From: Fen-999 sp964530115
Lineage (GTDB): Bacteria > Pseudomonadota > Gammaproteobacteria > Burkholderiales > Rhodocyclaceae
Length of the DNA: 64,000 bases
Direction: 5' to 3'
Assembly: GCA_964530115.1 (NCBI GenBank)
Contig: CAZGYD010000104.1
Span: 1-64,000 of the forward strand
How positions within the stretch are numbered: position 1 is the stretch's first letter; each line of letters opens with the position of its first letter. Positions 46,041-54,490 of the stretch are shown in pieces. A model generated the notes under the pieces. The model worked only from the letters and a program-made list of their open reading frames with translations. It was not told the origin of the DNA and made no database searches. Position numbers and translations under genes: made by a program.

Positions 46041-46839
46041 CTTGGGCGAGCGGCGAGGCGGCCTTGGACGGCTGCCTGCTGCCGTCGTTCAGCAGTTGCT
46101 CGCTGGTGCGGCCGAAACGGCGTTCCCTGCGCCGGTAGGAGGCGATCGCCGCATCGAGGGTACGGGCGTCGAATTCCGGCCACAGGCGGTCCGTGAAATA
46201 GAGCTCCGTGTAGGCCAGCTGCCAGATCATGAAGTTGCTGATCCGCTGTTCGCCGCCGGTGCGGATGAAGAGATCCGGCTCGGGCGCGTGTGCCATCGCC
46301 AGGTAAGGCGTCAGATCCGCTTCCGTCCAGTGTCCGCACTTTTCGGGATGCTCGCGGGCGAGGCGGTTGGCGGCCTGGAGGATGTCCCAGCGTCCGCCGT
46401 AGTTCGCCGCGATGGTGAGGACGAGGCGTGAGTTCCCGGCAGTCCGGGCCTCGGCGGCGCGGATCAATTCCTGAAGGCGCGGCTCGAACCGCGAGAGATC
46501 ACCGACCACCCGGAGCCGAATGCCGTTTTCGTGCAGGCGCTCGACTTCCTCGTTCAAGGCGGCGACGAAGAGGTTCATCAGGAAGGCGACCTCTTCCGGC
46601 GGCCGCCGCCAGTTCTCGGAGCTGAAGGCGAAGACGGTCAGATACTGGATGTTGCGCTCGATGCACGCGCGGATGACGCGACGGAGCGTCTCGACGCCGC
46701 GCTTGTGCCCGGCCACGCGCGGCAGGAAACGCTTGCGCGCCCAGCGGCCGTTGCCGTCCATGATGATGGCCACGTGACGGGGGACATCCCCGACCTCCGG
46801 GATCGTCTGGGTGGAACTGCCGAAGCCCGCCATCGCCAT
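46033..46839 (-). CDS. uppS: Undecaprenyl diphosphate synthase
   Basis: 268 aa cis-prenyltransferase making the lipid carrier for peptidoglycan and O-antigen. The motif HVAIIMDGNGRWARKR holds the catalytic Asp. Others are GHKRGVET, LTVFAFSSENWRRP and FIRTGGEQRISNFMIWQ. ATG 46839 is followed by a second ATG at 46833, so the start is ambiguous by two codons. A C-terminal extension of ~20 residues is variable. Confidence 0.96.
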   Translation of the reverse strand: MAMAGFGSSTQTIPEVGDVPRHVAIIMDGNGRWARKRFLPRVAGHKRGVETLRRVIRACIERNIQYLTVFAFSSENWRRPPEEVAFLMNLFVAALNEEVERLHENGIRLRVVGDLSRFEPRLQELIRAAEARTAGNSRLVLTIAANYGGRWDILQAANRLAREHPEKCGHWTEADLTPYLAMAHAPEPDLFIRTGGEQRISNFMIWQLAYTELYFTDRLWPEFDARTLDAAIASYRRRERRFGRTSEQLLNDGSRQPSKAASPLAQDA

Positions 46840-46850
46840 GCCCGGATGGC

Positions 46851-47408
46851 TCAGATGGCCATCAGGTCCTTTTCCTTTTCGGCCAGCATCTTGTCGACTT
46901 CGGCCACGTACTTGTCGGTCAGCTTCTGGATGTCATCCTGGGCGCGCCGCTCCTCATCCTCGGAGAGTTCGTGTTTCTTGAGCGCATCCTTGAGATGGGC
47001 GATGGCGTCCCGGCGCAGATTGCGCACGGCGATCTTGGCGTTCTCGCCTTCGTGGCGAACGACCTTGATGAGCTCCTTGCGCCGCTCTTCGGTGAGCATC
47101 GGCATCGGCACGCGGATGATGTCGCCCTGGGTCGATGGATTGAGACCGAGATCGCTTTCGCGGATCGCCTTCTCGACCTTGGGGATCATCGGCTTCTCCC
47201 AGGGCTGCACGCCGATGGTGCGCGCGTCGATGAGCGTGACGTTGGCAACCTGGTTGATCGGCATCATCGAACCGTAGTACTCGACCTGGACGTGGTCGAG
47301 AAGCCCGGTGTGGGCCCGGCCGGTGCGGACCTTGGCGAGATCCTGCCGCAGCGCCTCGAGGCTCTTCTGCATCTTCTGTTCGGTGGTCTTCTTCAGCTCG
47401 GCAATCAT
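46851..47408 (-). CDS. frr: Ribosome recycling factor
   Basis: 185 aa, exact family length. Its triple-helix bundle contains LAKVRTGRAHTGLLDHVQVEYYG and LTEERRKELIKVVRHEGENAKIAVRN. It splits post-termination ribosomes with EF-G. ATG 47408 is preferred to GTG 47411. It lies between pyrH and uppS. Confidence 0.97.
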   Translation of the reverse strand: MIAELKKTTEQKMQKSLEALRQDLAKVRTGRAHTGLLDHVQVEYYGSMMPINQVANVTLIDARTIGVQPWEKPMIPKVEKAIRESDLGLNPSTQGDIIRVPMPMLTEERRKELIKVVRHEGENAKIAVRNLRRDAIAHLKDALKKHELSEDEERRAQDDIQKLTDKYVAEVDKMLAEKEKDLMAI

Positions 47409-47420
47409 CACACCTCCCGG

Positions 47421-48131
47421 CTAGCAATACACCAGCGTTCCCTCGTCCTCGCCCATCACCACGCGCTTGAGGGCGCCGGCCTTGAAGATGGAAAAGACGT
47501 TGATCGGCAGTTTCTGGTCGCGGCAGAGCGCAAAGGCCGTGGCGTCCATGACCGCGAGATTGCGGCCGATCGCCTCGTCGAAGCTGATCTTCGCGAAGCG
47601 GGTCGCCGTCGGATCCTTCTTCGGGTCGGCGCTGTAGATGCCGTCGACCTTGGTCGCCTTGAGCACGATTTCGGCGCCGATCTCGGAGCCGCGCAACGCC
47701 GCCGCCGTATCGGTCGTGAAAAAGGGATTGCCCGTGCCGGCGGCGAAGACGACGATCTTGCCTTCCTCGAGGTAACGGATGGCCTTGCCACGGATGTACG
47801 GCTCGACCACCTGTTCGATGTTGAGCGCCGACTGCACACGTGCCTGCATGTTCGCCTGGCGCATCGCATCGGCGAGCGCCATGGCGTTCATGACCGTGGC
47901 CAGCATGCCCATGTAATCGGCAGTTGCGCGATCCATGCCCGTCGACGCCCCCGCCATGCCGCGGAAGATGTTGCCGCCGCCGATGACGACGCCGATCTCC
48001 ACGCCGAGATCGGCAACCGCCTTGATCTCATTGACGATGCGCCAGAGCACCTCGCGGTTGATGCCATAGGCGTCGTCGCCCATCAGGGCTTCGCCGGAAA
48101 GCTTGAGCAGGATGCGCTTGTAGGCGGGCAT
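47421..48131 (-). CDS. pyrH: UMP kinase
   Basis: 236 aa amino-acid-kinase-fold enzyme, UMP to UDP. Motifs are ILLKLSGEALMGDDAYGI, IVIGGGNIFRG-type GVVIGGGNIFRGM, and VVFAAGTGNPFFTTDTAAALR. It is hexameric and allosterically controlled in bacteria. It is preceded by family A copy 12 in the short gap to tsf. Confidence 0.97.
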   Translation of the reverse strand: MPAYKRILLKLSGEALMGDDAYGINREVLWRIVNEIKAVADLGVEIGVVIGGGNIFRGMAGASTGMDRATADYMGMLATVMNAMALADAMRQANMQARVQSALNIEQVVEPYIRGKAIRYLEEGKIVVFAAGTGNPFFTTDTAAALRGSEIGAEIVLKATKVDGIYSADPKKDPTATRFAKISFDEAIGRNLAVMDATAFALCRDQKLPINVFSIFKAGALKRVVMGEDEGTLVYC

Positions 48132-48143
48132 GGAGGCTCCCGG

Positions 48144-48170
48144 GCTGGCGTGTTACGACGGCTGAGTTTC
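48144..48170 (-). repeat. Family A dispersed motif, copy 12 (between tsf and pyrH)
   Basis: On the minus strand, hence in the operon mRNA: GAAACTCAGCC, centre GTC, GTAACACGCC, then AGC. It takes up more than half of the 45-bp gap between the tsf stop and pyrH start. Confidence 0.85.
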
Positions 48171-48176
48171 CGCAGC

Positions 48177-49070
48177 CTACTTCCGCGCCGCGGCGGCCTG
48201 GGCGGCGACCTCGGCGGCGAAGTCGGTCTGCTTCTTCTCGATGCCCTCGCCGACGACGTAGAGGACGAAACCGTTGACCGTGGCGCCCTTGCTCTTCAAG
48301 AGCTGCTCCACGGTCTGCTTGCCGTCCTCGGCCTTGACGAAGACCTGGCCGAGGAGCGTCACGTCCTTGAGGAACTTCTGCACCGTGCCTTCGGCGATCT
48401 TTTCCAGCATCGCTTCCGGTTTGCCCGCCTCGCGCGCCTTCTCGATGGCGATGCGGCGCTCGGTGTCGAGGAGTTCCGCGGGCACACCGGAGGCGTCGAG
48501 CGCCTTCGGCTTCGAGGCGGCGATGTGCATGGCGATGTCCTTGGCCAGCACGTCGTCGCCGCCCGTGACATCGACGAGCACACCGATCTTGCTGCCGCCA
48601 TGGACGTAGGACGCCAGGCGGCCTTTCGCCTCGAGACGCTGGAAGCGGCGGATGGTCATGTTCTCGCCGATCTTGCCCACCAGCGCGGCGCGTGTCGATT
48701 CGACGGTGCCATCGCCCATCGGCAGCGCCGAAAGGGCCGCCACGTCGGCCGGATTCTTCGAGGCCACCAGTTCGGCGCAGCCTCGGGCCAGGGCGATGAA
48801 TTCCTCGTTCTTGGCGACGAAGTCGGTTTCGGAATTGACCTCGACCAGCGCACCCAGTTTGCCGTCGCCCGAGAGGTAGATGCCGACGACGCCTTCGGCC
48901 GCGATCCGGGTGGCCGCCTTGGTCGCCTTGTTGCCGAGCTTGACGCGCAGGATTTCCTCGGCCTTGGCCATGTCGCCATTGGCCTCGGTCAGTGCCTTCT
49001 TGCATTCCATCATCGGCGCGTCGGTCTTCTCGCGCAGTTCCTTGACCATGCTTGCGGTGATTTCCGCCAT
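48177..49070 (-). CDS. tsf: Elongation factor Ts
   Basis: 297 aa nucleotide exchange factor for EF-Tu. The N-terminal motif reads VKELREKTDAPMMECKKAL and the core TDFVAKNEEF. The C-terminal module ends FAAEVAAQAAAARK. It lies downstream of rpsB with an 85-bp gap containing a GC-rich potential stem (CCGCGGG and CCCGCGG), perhaps an attenuator. Confidence 0.97.
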   Translation of the reverse strand: MAEITASMVKELREKTDAPMMECKKALTEANGDMAKAEEILRVKLGNKATKAATRIAAEGVVGIYLSGDGKLGALVEVNSETDFVAKNEEFIALARGCAELVASKNPADVAALSALPMGDGTVESTRAALVGKIGENMTIRRFQRLEAKGRLASYVHGGSKIGVLVDVTGGDDVLAKDIAMHIAASKPKALDASGVPAELLDTERRIAIEKAREAGKPEAMLEKIAEGTVQKFLKDVTLLGQVFVKAEDGKQTVEQLLKSKGATVNGFVLYVVGEGIEKKQTDFAAEVAAQAAAARK

Positions 49071-49155
49071 TCTTCTGCTCCAGGTTCTAAGTCCGGTTAC
49101 CGCGGGAGGACGGAGGCCAGGCGACTCCGAGTTGCGCCCCGCGGCGGAATTGTCC

Positions 49156-49908
49156 TTACTCTTCGGTTTCTTCTTCGACTTCGACGAACTCGTCCTCGCC
49201 GGCGACCGCCTGGACGACCTCGTTGATCATCTGGCTCTTGCCCTCGAGCACGGCGTCGGCGACGCCGCGCGCATAGAGGCGGATGGCACGCGAGGAATCG
49301 TCATTGCCTGGGATGACGTAATCGACGCCGTCCGGGCTGTGGTTGGTATCGACGACGCCGATCACGGGAATGCCGAGCTTGTTCGCCTCGGTGACCGCGA
49401 TCTTGTGATAGCCGACGTCGATGACGAACAGGGCATCGGGAATGCCGGCCATCTCCTTGATGCCGCCGATGCTCTTCTGCAGTTTGGCGAGCTCGCGCTG
49501 CATCATCAGGGCTTCCTTCTTCGACATCTTGTCGAAGGCGCCGCCCTCGGCCATCTGCTCCATTTCCTTGAGGCGCTTGAGCGACTGCTTGACGGTCTTG
49601 AAGTTGGTCAACATGCCGCCCAGCCAGCGCTCGTCGACGTAGGGCATGCCGCAGCGGGTCGCTTCCTCGACGATGATCTCGCGGGCCTGACGCTTCGTGC
49701 CGACGAAGAGGATGGTGCCCTTCTGCGCCGCCATCTTCTTCGCGAAGGCCATCGCCTCGTTGTATTTCTGGAGCGTCTTCTCCAGGTTGATGATGTGGAT
49801 CTTGTTGCGATGGCCGAAGATGAAGTTGGCCATCTTGGGATTCCAGAAGCGGGTCTGGTGGCCGAAATGGACGCCGGCCTCCAGCATCTGGCGCATGGTC
49901 GTGGTCAT
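49156..49908 (-). CDS. rpsB: 30S ribosomal protein S2
   Basis: 250 aa. The start TTTMRQMLEAGVHFGHQTRFWNPKM is split by normal S2 motifs, and later RWLGGMLTNFKT and NDDSSRAIRLYARGVADA. The acidic C-terminus (EEEETEE-like) is usual in proteobacteria. It is the first gene of the long envelope operon and has its own promoter and leader upstream. Confidence 0.97.
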   Translation of the reverse strand: MTTTMRQMLEAGVHFGHQTRFWNPKMANFIFGHRNKIHIINLEKTLQKYNEAMAFAKKMAAQKGTILFVGTKRQAREIIVEEATRCGMPYVDERWLGGMLTNFKTVKQSLKRLKEMEQMAEGGAFDKMSKKEALMMQRELAKLQKSIGGIKEMAGIPDALFVIDVGYHKIAVTEANKLGIPVIGVVDTNHSPDGVDYVIPGNDDSSRAIRLYARGVADAVLEGKSQMINEVVQAVAGEDEFVEVEEETEE

Positions 49909-50053
49909 GAGTGGATCTCCGATATGGGTTGGCCTCCGCCCGGCCGTGCTGCTTCCGAGGAAGCCACCCTATCGGCGCCGGGCGTGCGGATTTTGCGCCG
50001 GGGTACCCCTGCGCAAGGCGCGGATTATAGACGTATCAAGGAGATGCCAGCAA
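49909..50053 (-). promoter_or_regulatory. rpsB promoter and structured leader
   Basis: On the minus strand TTGCTG (50053-50048) and a perfect TATAAT (50029-50024) are 18 bases apart. The ~110-nt leader that follows contains a stem GCTTCC-TC-GGAAGC and GC-rich segments. Autogenous control by S2 through the leader is known in other bacteria and would fit; no specific binding motif was verified. Confidence 0.5.
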
Positions 50054-50112
50054 GCGCCCGGGGGCTTTGACGGTAGAATCGTAGCGCCAACCCCATCCTC
50101 GACCGCAACGCC

Positions 50113-50913
50113 ATGGGCATCATCATCAAGACCGCGGAAGAAATCGCCGCGATGCGCGTCGCCGGCCGACTCGCCGGCGAAGTGCTCGACTACATCACGC
50201 CCTTCGTCCGACCCGGCGTAACCACCGAAGAACTCGACCGGCTCTGCCACGACTACATGGTCAATGTGCAGGGCTGCATTCCCGCGCCCCTCAACTACGC
50301 GCCGCCCGGCTATCCGCCCTACCCGAAGTCGATCTGCGCCTCGGTCAACCATCAGGTCTGCCACGGCGTCCCCAACGACCGGCCGCTGAAGAAGGGTGAC
50401 ATCGTCAATCTCGACATCACGACGATCAAGGACGGCTGGCACGGCGATACCAGCCGGATGTTCATCGTCGGCGACGCCTCGATCCTGGCGAAGCGCCTGT
50501 GCCACGTCACCCTCGAATGCCTCTGGCTCGGCATCGACCAGGTACGCCCCGGTGCACACCTGGGCGACATCGGCGCGGCAATCCAGCGGCACGCGGAAAA
50601 GCACGGTTTCTCCGTCGTCCGTGAATTCTGCGGCCACGGCATCGGCCGCAGCTTCCACGAAGAACCCCAGGTGCTGCATTACGGCAAGGCCGGCACCGGC
50701 CCGGAATTGAAGCCCGGCATGATCTTCACCATCGAGCCGATGATCAACGCCGGCAAGGCGGCCATTTCGGAGCTGCCGGACGGCTGGACCATCGTCACCA
50801 AGGATAGAAGCCTTTCCGCACAGTGGGAGCACACCATCCTGGTGACGGAAACCGGCCACGAGGTCCTGACCCTCTCGGCCGGTGCGCCGCCGAGGCCCGC
50901 CTCGCTCTCCTGA
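50113..50913 (+). CDS. map: Methionine aminopeptidase, type I
   Basis: 266 aa. The metal ligands appear in order: NLDITTIKDGWHGDTSRMF (two Asp), HGIGRSFHEEP (His), FTIEPMINAG (Glu) and WEHTILVTETG (Glu). It removes N-terminal Met from nascent proteins. It is divergent from rpsB. The stop is one base from the GTG start of glnD, so the two form an operon. Confidence 0.97.
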   Translation: MGIIIKTAEEIAAMRVAGRLAGEVLDYITPFVRPGVTTEELDRLCHDYMVNVQGCIPAPLNYAPPGYPPYPKSICASVNHQVCHGVPNDRPLKKGDIVNLDITTIKDGWHGDTSRMFIVGDASILAKRLCHVTLECLWLGIDQVRPGAHLGDIGAAIQRHAEKHGFSVVREFCGHGIGRSFHEEPQVLHYGKAGTGPELKPGMIFTIEPMINAGKAAISELPDGWTIVTKDRSLSAQWEHTILVTETGHEVLTLSAGAPPRPASLS

Positions 50914-50914
50914 C

Positions 50915-53500
50915 GTGTCGCCGAACGCCGCGCCGGCCGTCGATGTGCGTGCGCTGATTGCGGATGCGCGCGCCGCGCTGCGCGAAACCCAGTCGTCGCT
51001 GGACGCCGGCTACCGCGAAAAACACTCGGCGACCGCCCTGCTGCGCGGACGCAGCCGCCTCGTCGACCGTGTGTTGCGCGACCTCTGGGCACGGCTCGGC
51101 ATGCCGCCGGAGATCGCACTCGTGGCCGTCGGTGGATACGGCCGCGGCGAGCTGTATCCGGCCTCCGACGTCGACCTGCTGCTGCTCGTACCCGCGGATT
51201 GCGGTGCCGCGCACCATCCGCGTCTCGAGCCCCTCGTCGGCCTGCTCTGGGACATCGGTCTCGAGATCGGCCACAGCGTGCGCAACATCGATGAATGTCT
51301 CGACGAAGCGGAGCGCGACATCACCGTGCAGACCGCGCTGCTCGAGGCCCGCCTGATTTGCGGCAGCAGGACGCTGTTCGCGGAATTCGACCGGCGCTTC
51401 CATGGCCACCTCGATCCGCTGACTTTTTTCCGGGCGAAGCAGCTCGAGCAGGCGGAGCGCTACGCGCGCTTCAATGACACGCCCTTCAGCCTCGAACCGA
51501 ATTGCAAGGAGAGTCCGGGCGGCCTGCGCGACCTGCAGATCATCCAGTGGGTCGCTGCAGCCGCGCATCTCGGCCGGCGCTGGCACGAACTGGCGAGGAC
51601 GGTGCTGATCACCCCCCACGAGGCCCGCCAGCTCGCCCATGCAGAAAACTTCCTGCGACACGTGCGCATCCGGCTTCACCATCTGGCCGGACGGCGTGAA
51701 GACCGCCTCACCTTCGAGTTCCAGGAACGCCTCGCTGCGAGCTTCGGGATCACCGCGACGCGGGGCAAACGGGCCTCCGAAGTGTTCATGCAGCGCTATT
51801 ACCGCAACGCAAAACTGGTCACGCAGCTCAATGCCCTCGTGATCCAGAACCTGAACGCCTGCCTCGCACCCGGACCGATCGGCGCGCCGGTGGCGATCGA
51901 TGCGCATTTCCAGACGGTTCGCGACCTGCTCGACATCCGCGACGAGCGCCTCTTTGAACGGCGGCCGCTGGCGCTCTTGGAAAGCTTTCTTCTGCTCGCG
52001 CGCCGCCCCGAGCTGCACGGCATGACCGCGCGCACGCTGCGCGCGCTCTGGGGCGCGCGCCGCAAGGCCGGCGCCGCGCTGCGCCGCGATCCCGAGGCGG
52101 CGGCCCTGTTCCTCCAGCTGTTCCGGGAGCCCCGCGGTCTCACCCACGAGCTGCGGCGCATGAACCAGTACGACGTGCTCGGCAACTACCTGCCGGCCTT
52201 CGGCCGCATCGTCGGCCAGATGCAGCACGACCTGTTCCACGTCTATACCGTCGACCAGCACATCCTCCAGGTCGTGCGCAACCTTCGTCGTTTCGCCTTG
52301 CCCGAATTCGCGCACGAGTTTCCGTTCTGCTCGCGCCTGATGGCCGGCTTCGACGCGCCCTGGCTGCTCTATGTCGCGGCCCTGTTCCACGACATCGCCA
52401 AGGGCCGCGGCGGCGACCATTCCCTGCTCGGCACGGCCGACGCGCGGCGCTTCTGCCGCCGTCACGGCATCGGCGGCGAGGATGCCCGCCTGGTCGTCTT
52501 CCTCGTCCGCCATCATCTGACCATGTCGCAGGTGGCGCAGAAGCAGGATCTCAGCGACCCCGAAGTCATCCGCAGGTTCGCGGGCATCGTCGGCAGCGAG
52601 CGGAAGCTCGTCGCGCTCTATCTGCTCACCGTCGCCGACATCCGCGGCACCAGCCCCAAGGTCTGGAACAGCTGGAAGGGCAAGCTGCTCGAGGATCTGT
52701 TCCATGCAACCCTGAAGCTGCTTCGCGGCGGCGCGCCGCCGCAGATGGCCGGGGTGGCCGAGCGGCAGGCCGAGGCACTCGCGCTGCTCCAGTTGCGCGG
52801 CCTGCGGCCCGGCGTGGAACAGGCGCTCTGGCGACACCTGGATACGGGCTACTTCCTCCGCCACGACGCCGACGAGATCGCCTGGCACACCCGCCACGTC
52901 TTCTCGCGTGTCGATGCCGCCGATCCGGTCGTCCGTGCGCGCGTCAATGCGTCCGGCCAGGGCGTGCAGGTCATGGTCTACGTGCCCGACCAGCCTGAAC
53001 TGTTCGCGCGCATCTGCGGCTTCTTTGCCGGCATGGGCTACTCGATCGCCGAAGCGAAGGTGCATACCACCGCCCATGGCTACGCGCTCGACAGCTTCAC
53101 CCTCCTCGATCCGGGCGAGCACGTCGCCTATCGGGACGTGGTCGCACTCATCGAACACGAACTGGCGGCGCGGCTACGGGAGCATCGGCCGCTCGAGGCG
53201 CCAGCGCCGGCGCGGCTGTCCCGGCAGGTGCGGCACTTCCCCATCGTGCCGGAGGTGAGCATCCGCCGGGACGAGCGCGGCAACCAGCACGTGATGTCCA
53301 TCGTCGCCGCGGACCGTCCCGGGCTGCTCTATGCCGTCGCCCGCATCCTCGGCTGCCACGGCATCTTCATCCGCTCGGCGAAGATCGCGACGCTCGGGGA
53401 GCGCGCCGAAGACACGTTCCTGATCAGCGGCACGGAACTGGACAACGTGGCGACGCTCGTGCGTCTCGAACAGGAGCTCCTCGAGGCGCTCAAGGTCTGA
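50915..53500 (+). CDS. glnD: Bifunctional uridylyltransferase/uridylyl-removing enzyme GlnD
   Basis: 861 aa glutamine sensor that uridylylates and deuridylylates PII. The nucleotidyltransferase motif GGYGRGELYPASDVDLLLL is near residue 73. The HD hydrolase site FHDIAKGRGGDHS lies near 490. Two ACT domains fill the C-terminus (from ~690 and ~800, VMVYVPDQPELFARICGFF and VMSIVAADRPGLLYAVARI). The GTG start at 50915, one base past the map stop, is preferred because upstream extensions run into map. A family B repeat follows the stop. Confidence 0.96.
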   Translation: MSPNAAPAVDVRALIADARAALRETQSSLDAGYREKHSATALLRGRSRLVDRVLRDLWARLGMPPEIALVAVGGYGRGELYPASDVDLLLLVPADCGAAHHPRLEPLVGLLWDIGLEIGHSVRNIDECLDEAERDITVQTALLEARLICGSRTLFAEFDRRFHGHLDPLTFFRAKQLEQAERYARFNDTPFSLEPNCKESPGGLRDLQIIQWVAAAAHLGRRWHELARTVLITPHEARQLAHAENFLRHVRIRLHHLAGRREDRLTFEFQERLAASFGITATRGKRASEVFMQRYYRNAKLVTQLNALVIQNLNACLAPGPIGAPVAIDAHFQTVRDLLDIRDERLFERRPLALLESFLLLARRPELHGMTARTLRALWGARRKAGAALRRDPEAAALFLQLFREPRGLTHELRRMNQYDVLGNYLPAFGRIVGQMQHDLFHVYTVDQHILQVVRNLRRFALPEFAHEFPFCSRLMAGFDAPWLLYVAALFHDIAKGRGGDHSLLGTADARRFCRRHGIGGEDARLVVFLVRHHLTMSQVAQKQDLSDPEVIRRFAGIVGSERKLVALYLLTVADIRGTSPKVWNSWKGKLLEDLFHATLKLLRGGAPPQMAGVAERQAEALALLQLRGLRPGVEQALWRHLDTGYFLRHDADEIAWHTRHVFSRVDAADPVVRARVNASGQGVQVMVYVPDQPELFARICGFFAGMGYSIAEAKVHTTAHGYALDSFTLLDPGEHVAYRDVVALIEHELAARLREHRPLEAPAPARLSRQVRHFPIVPEVSIRRDERGNQHVMSIVAADRPGLLYAVARILGCHGIFIRSAKIATLGERAEDTFLISGTELDNVATLVRLEQELLEALKV

Positions 53501-53640
53501 GCGGGTGAAAGATTCTGCTGCGCCTGCCAATACGTTGTTGCTCGTTCGCTCAAGGCTGCGCCTATCTGCGTGATATGCCTTTTCGCTCGCTGGCGCCGCG
53601 TCTTGACGGCGCTCGCAACGAATTTTTTCGCAAGCCCCGA
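53501..53640 (-). repeat. Family B hairpin element, copy 2
   Basis: On the minus strand it starts eight bases after the mtnP stop with GGGGCTTGCGAAAAAATTCG and ends with GCAGCAGAATC-TTTCACCCGC, the ends being imperfectly complementary. The interior shares CATATCA, GATAGGCG and GAGCGAACGAGC-type blocks with copy 3, and GCGCAGCAGAAT with copy 1. It fills the gap between the convergent glnD and mtnP genes, directly abutting the glnD stop. Confidence 0.6.
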
Positions 53641-53648
53641 GCGGACCC

Positions 53649-54386
53649 TCAGGCGCAGAAGTGGCCGATGATCCGCCGCGCCCGGCTCATCGAGGTCTGA
53701 AGGACTTCCTCGATCGCAGCCATGCTGATCGACCGGCTGCTGTCGCCGCGGCCCGCGGCCCAGTTGGCGACGACGCAAAGCGCCGCGTAGGGCACGCCGA
53801 GCTCCCGCGCCAGGGCCGCCTCGGGCATGCCGGTCATGCCGACGAGATCGCAGCCGTCGCGCTCCATGCGCGTGATCTCGGCGGCCGTTTCCAGGCGGGG
53901 TCCCTGGGTGGCCCCATAGACCGCGCCATCGACGACCGCTTCGCCTGACCGTCCGGCGGCCGCCAGCAGTTGTCCCCGCAGTTCCCGGTCATATGGCTCG
54001 GTGAAATCGATATGCACGACCTGGCCGTCGCCGTTTTCGTGGAAGGTCGTCTGCCGTCCCCAGGTGTAATCGATGATCTGGTCGGGGACGACCAGCGTCC
54101 CAGGCGGATAGCGCGGCGTGATGCCGCCGACCGAGGCGACCGAGACGACGCCCTCGGCACCCGCGGCCCGTGTCAACGCCCAGAGGTTGGCCCGATAGTT
54201 CACCCGATGCGGCGGAATGGTGTGGCCGTGGCCGTGCCGCGGCAGGAAGACGACATCCTTGCAGCCGATGCGGCCAAAGGTCAGCGGCCCGGAAGGTTCG
54301 CCCCAAGGCGTTCGGACGATTTCCCGGCGTATGCCCTCGAGGTCCGAAAGTTGTGTCAAGCCGCTGCCACCGATTACTGCAAGCAT
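53649..54386 (-). CDS. mtnP: Purine-nucleoside/methylthio-nucleoside phosphorylase (MTAP family)
   Basis: 245 aa. It starts LAVIGGSGLTQLSDLEG. The phosphate and base sites read LPRHGHGHTIPPHRVNYRANLWAL and GATQGPRLETAAEI, and the substrate Met loop is GMTGMPEAALARELG. It cleaves methylthio-adenosine or methylthio-inosine with phosphate. In some gamma- and betaproteobacteria this branch acts on methylthioinosine, so the exact substrate is open and the symbol is tentative. It is divergent from typA; a family A motif lies in the gap. Confidence 0.85.
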   Translation of the reverse strand: MLAVIGGSGLTQLSDLEGIRREIVRTPWGEPSGPLTFGRIGCKDVVFLPRHGHGHTIPPHRVNYRANLWALTRAAGAEGVVSVASVGGITPRYPPGTLVVPDQIIDYTWGRQTTFHENGDGQVVHIDFTEPYDRELRGQLLAAAGRSGEAVVDGAVYGATQGPRLETAAEITRMERDGCDLVGMTGMPEAALARELGVPYAALCVVANWAAGRGDSSRSISMAAIEEVLQTSMSRARRIIGHFCA

Positions 54387-54408
54387 GTGAAATTCCTCGT
54401 TTTTCTTT

Positions 54409-54435
54409 GAAACTCAGCCGTCGTGACACGCCGTC
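54409..54435 (+). repeat. Family A dispersed motif, copy 13
   Basis: GAAACTCAGCC, centre GTC, GTGACACGCC. It lies in the 104-bp divergent gap between mtnP and typA, 22 bases from the mtnP start. Confidence 0.8.
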
Positions 54436-54490
54436 CGCGTGTTAAGATGCGCGCCCCTTTTCACCCCCGGGCCGGCCGGCCCGCCCCGCC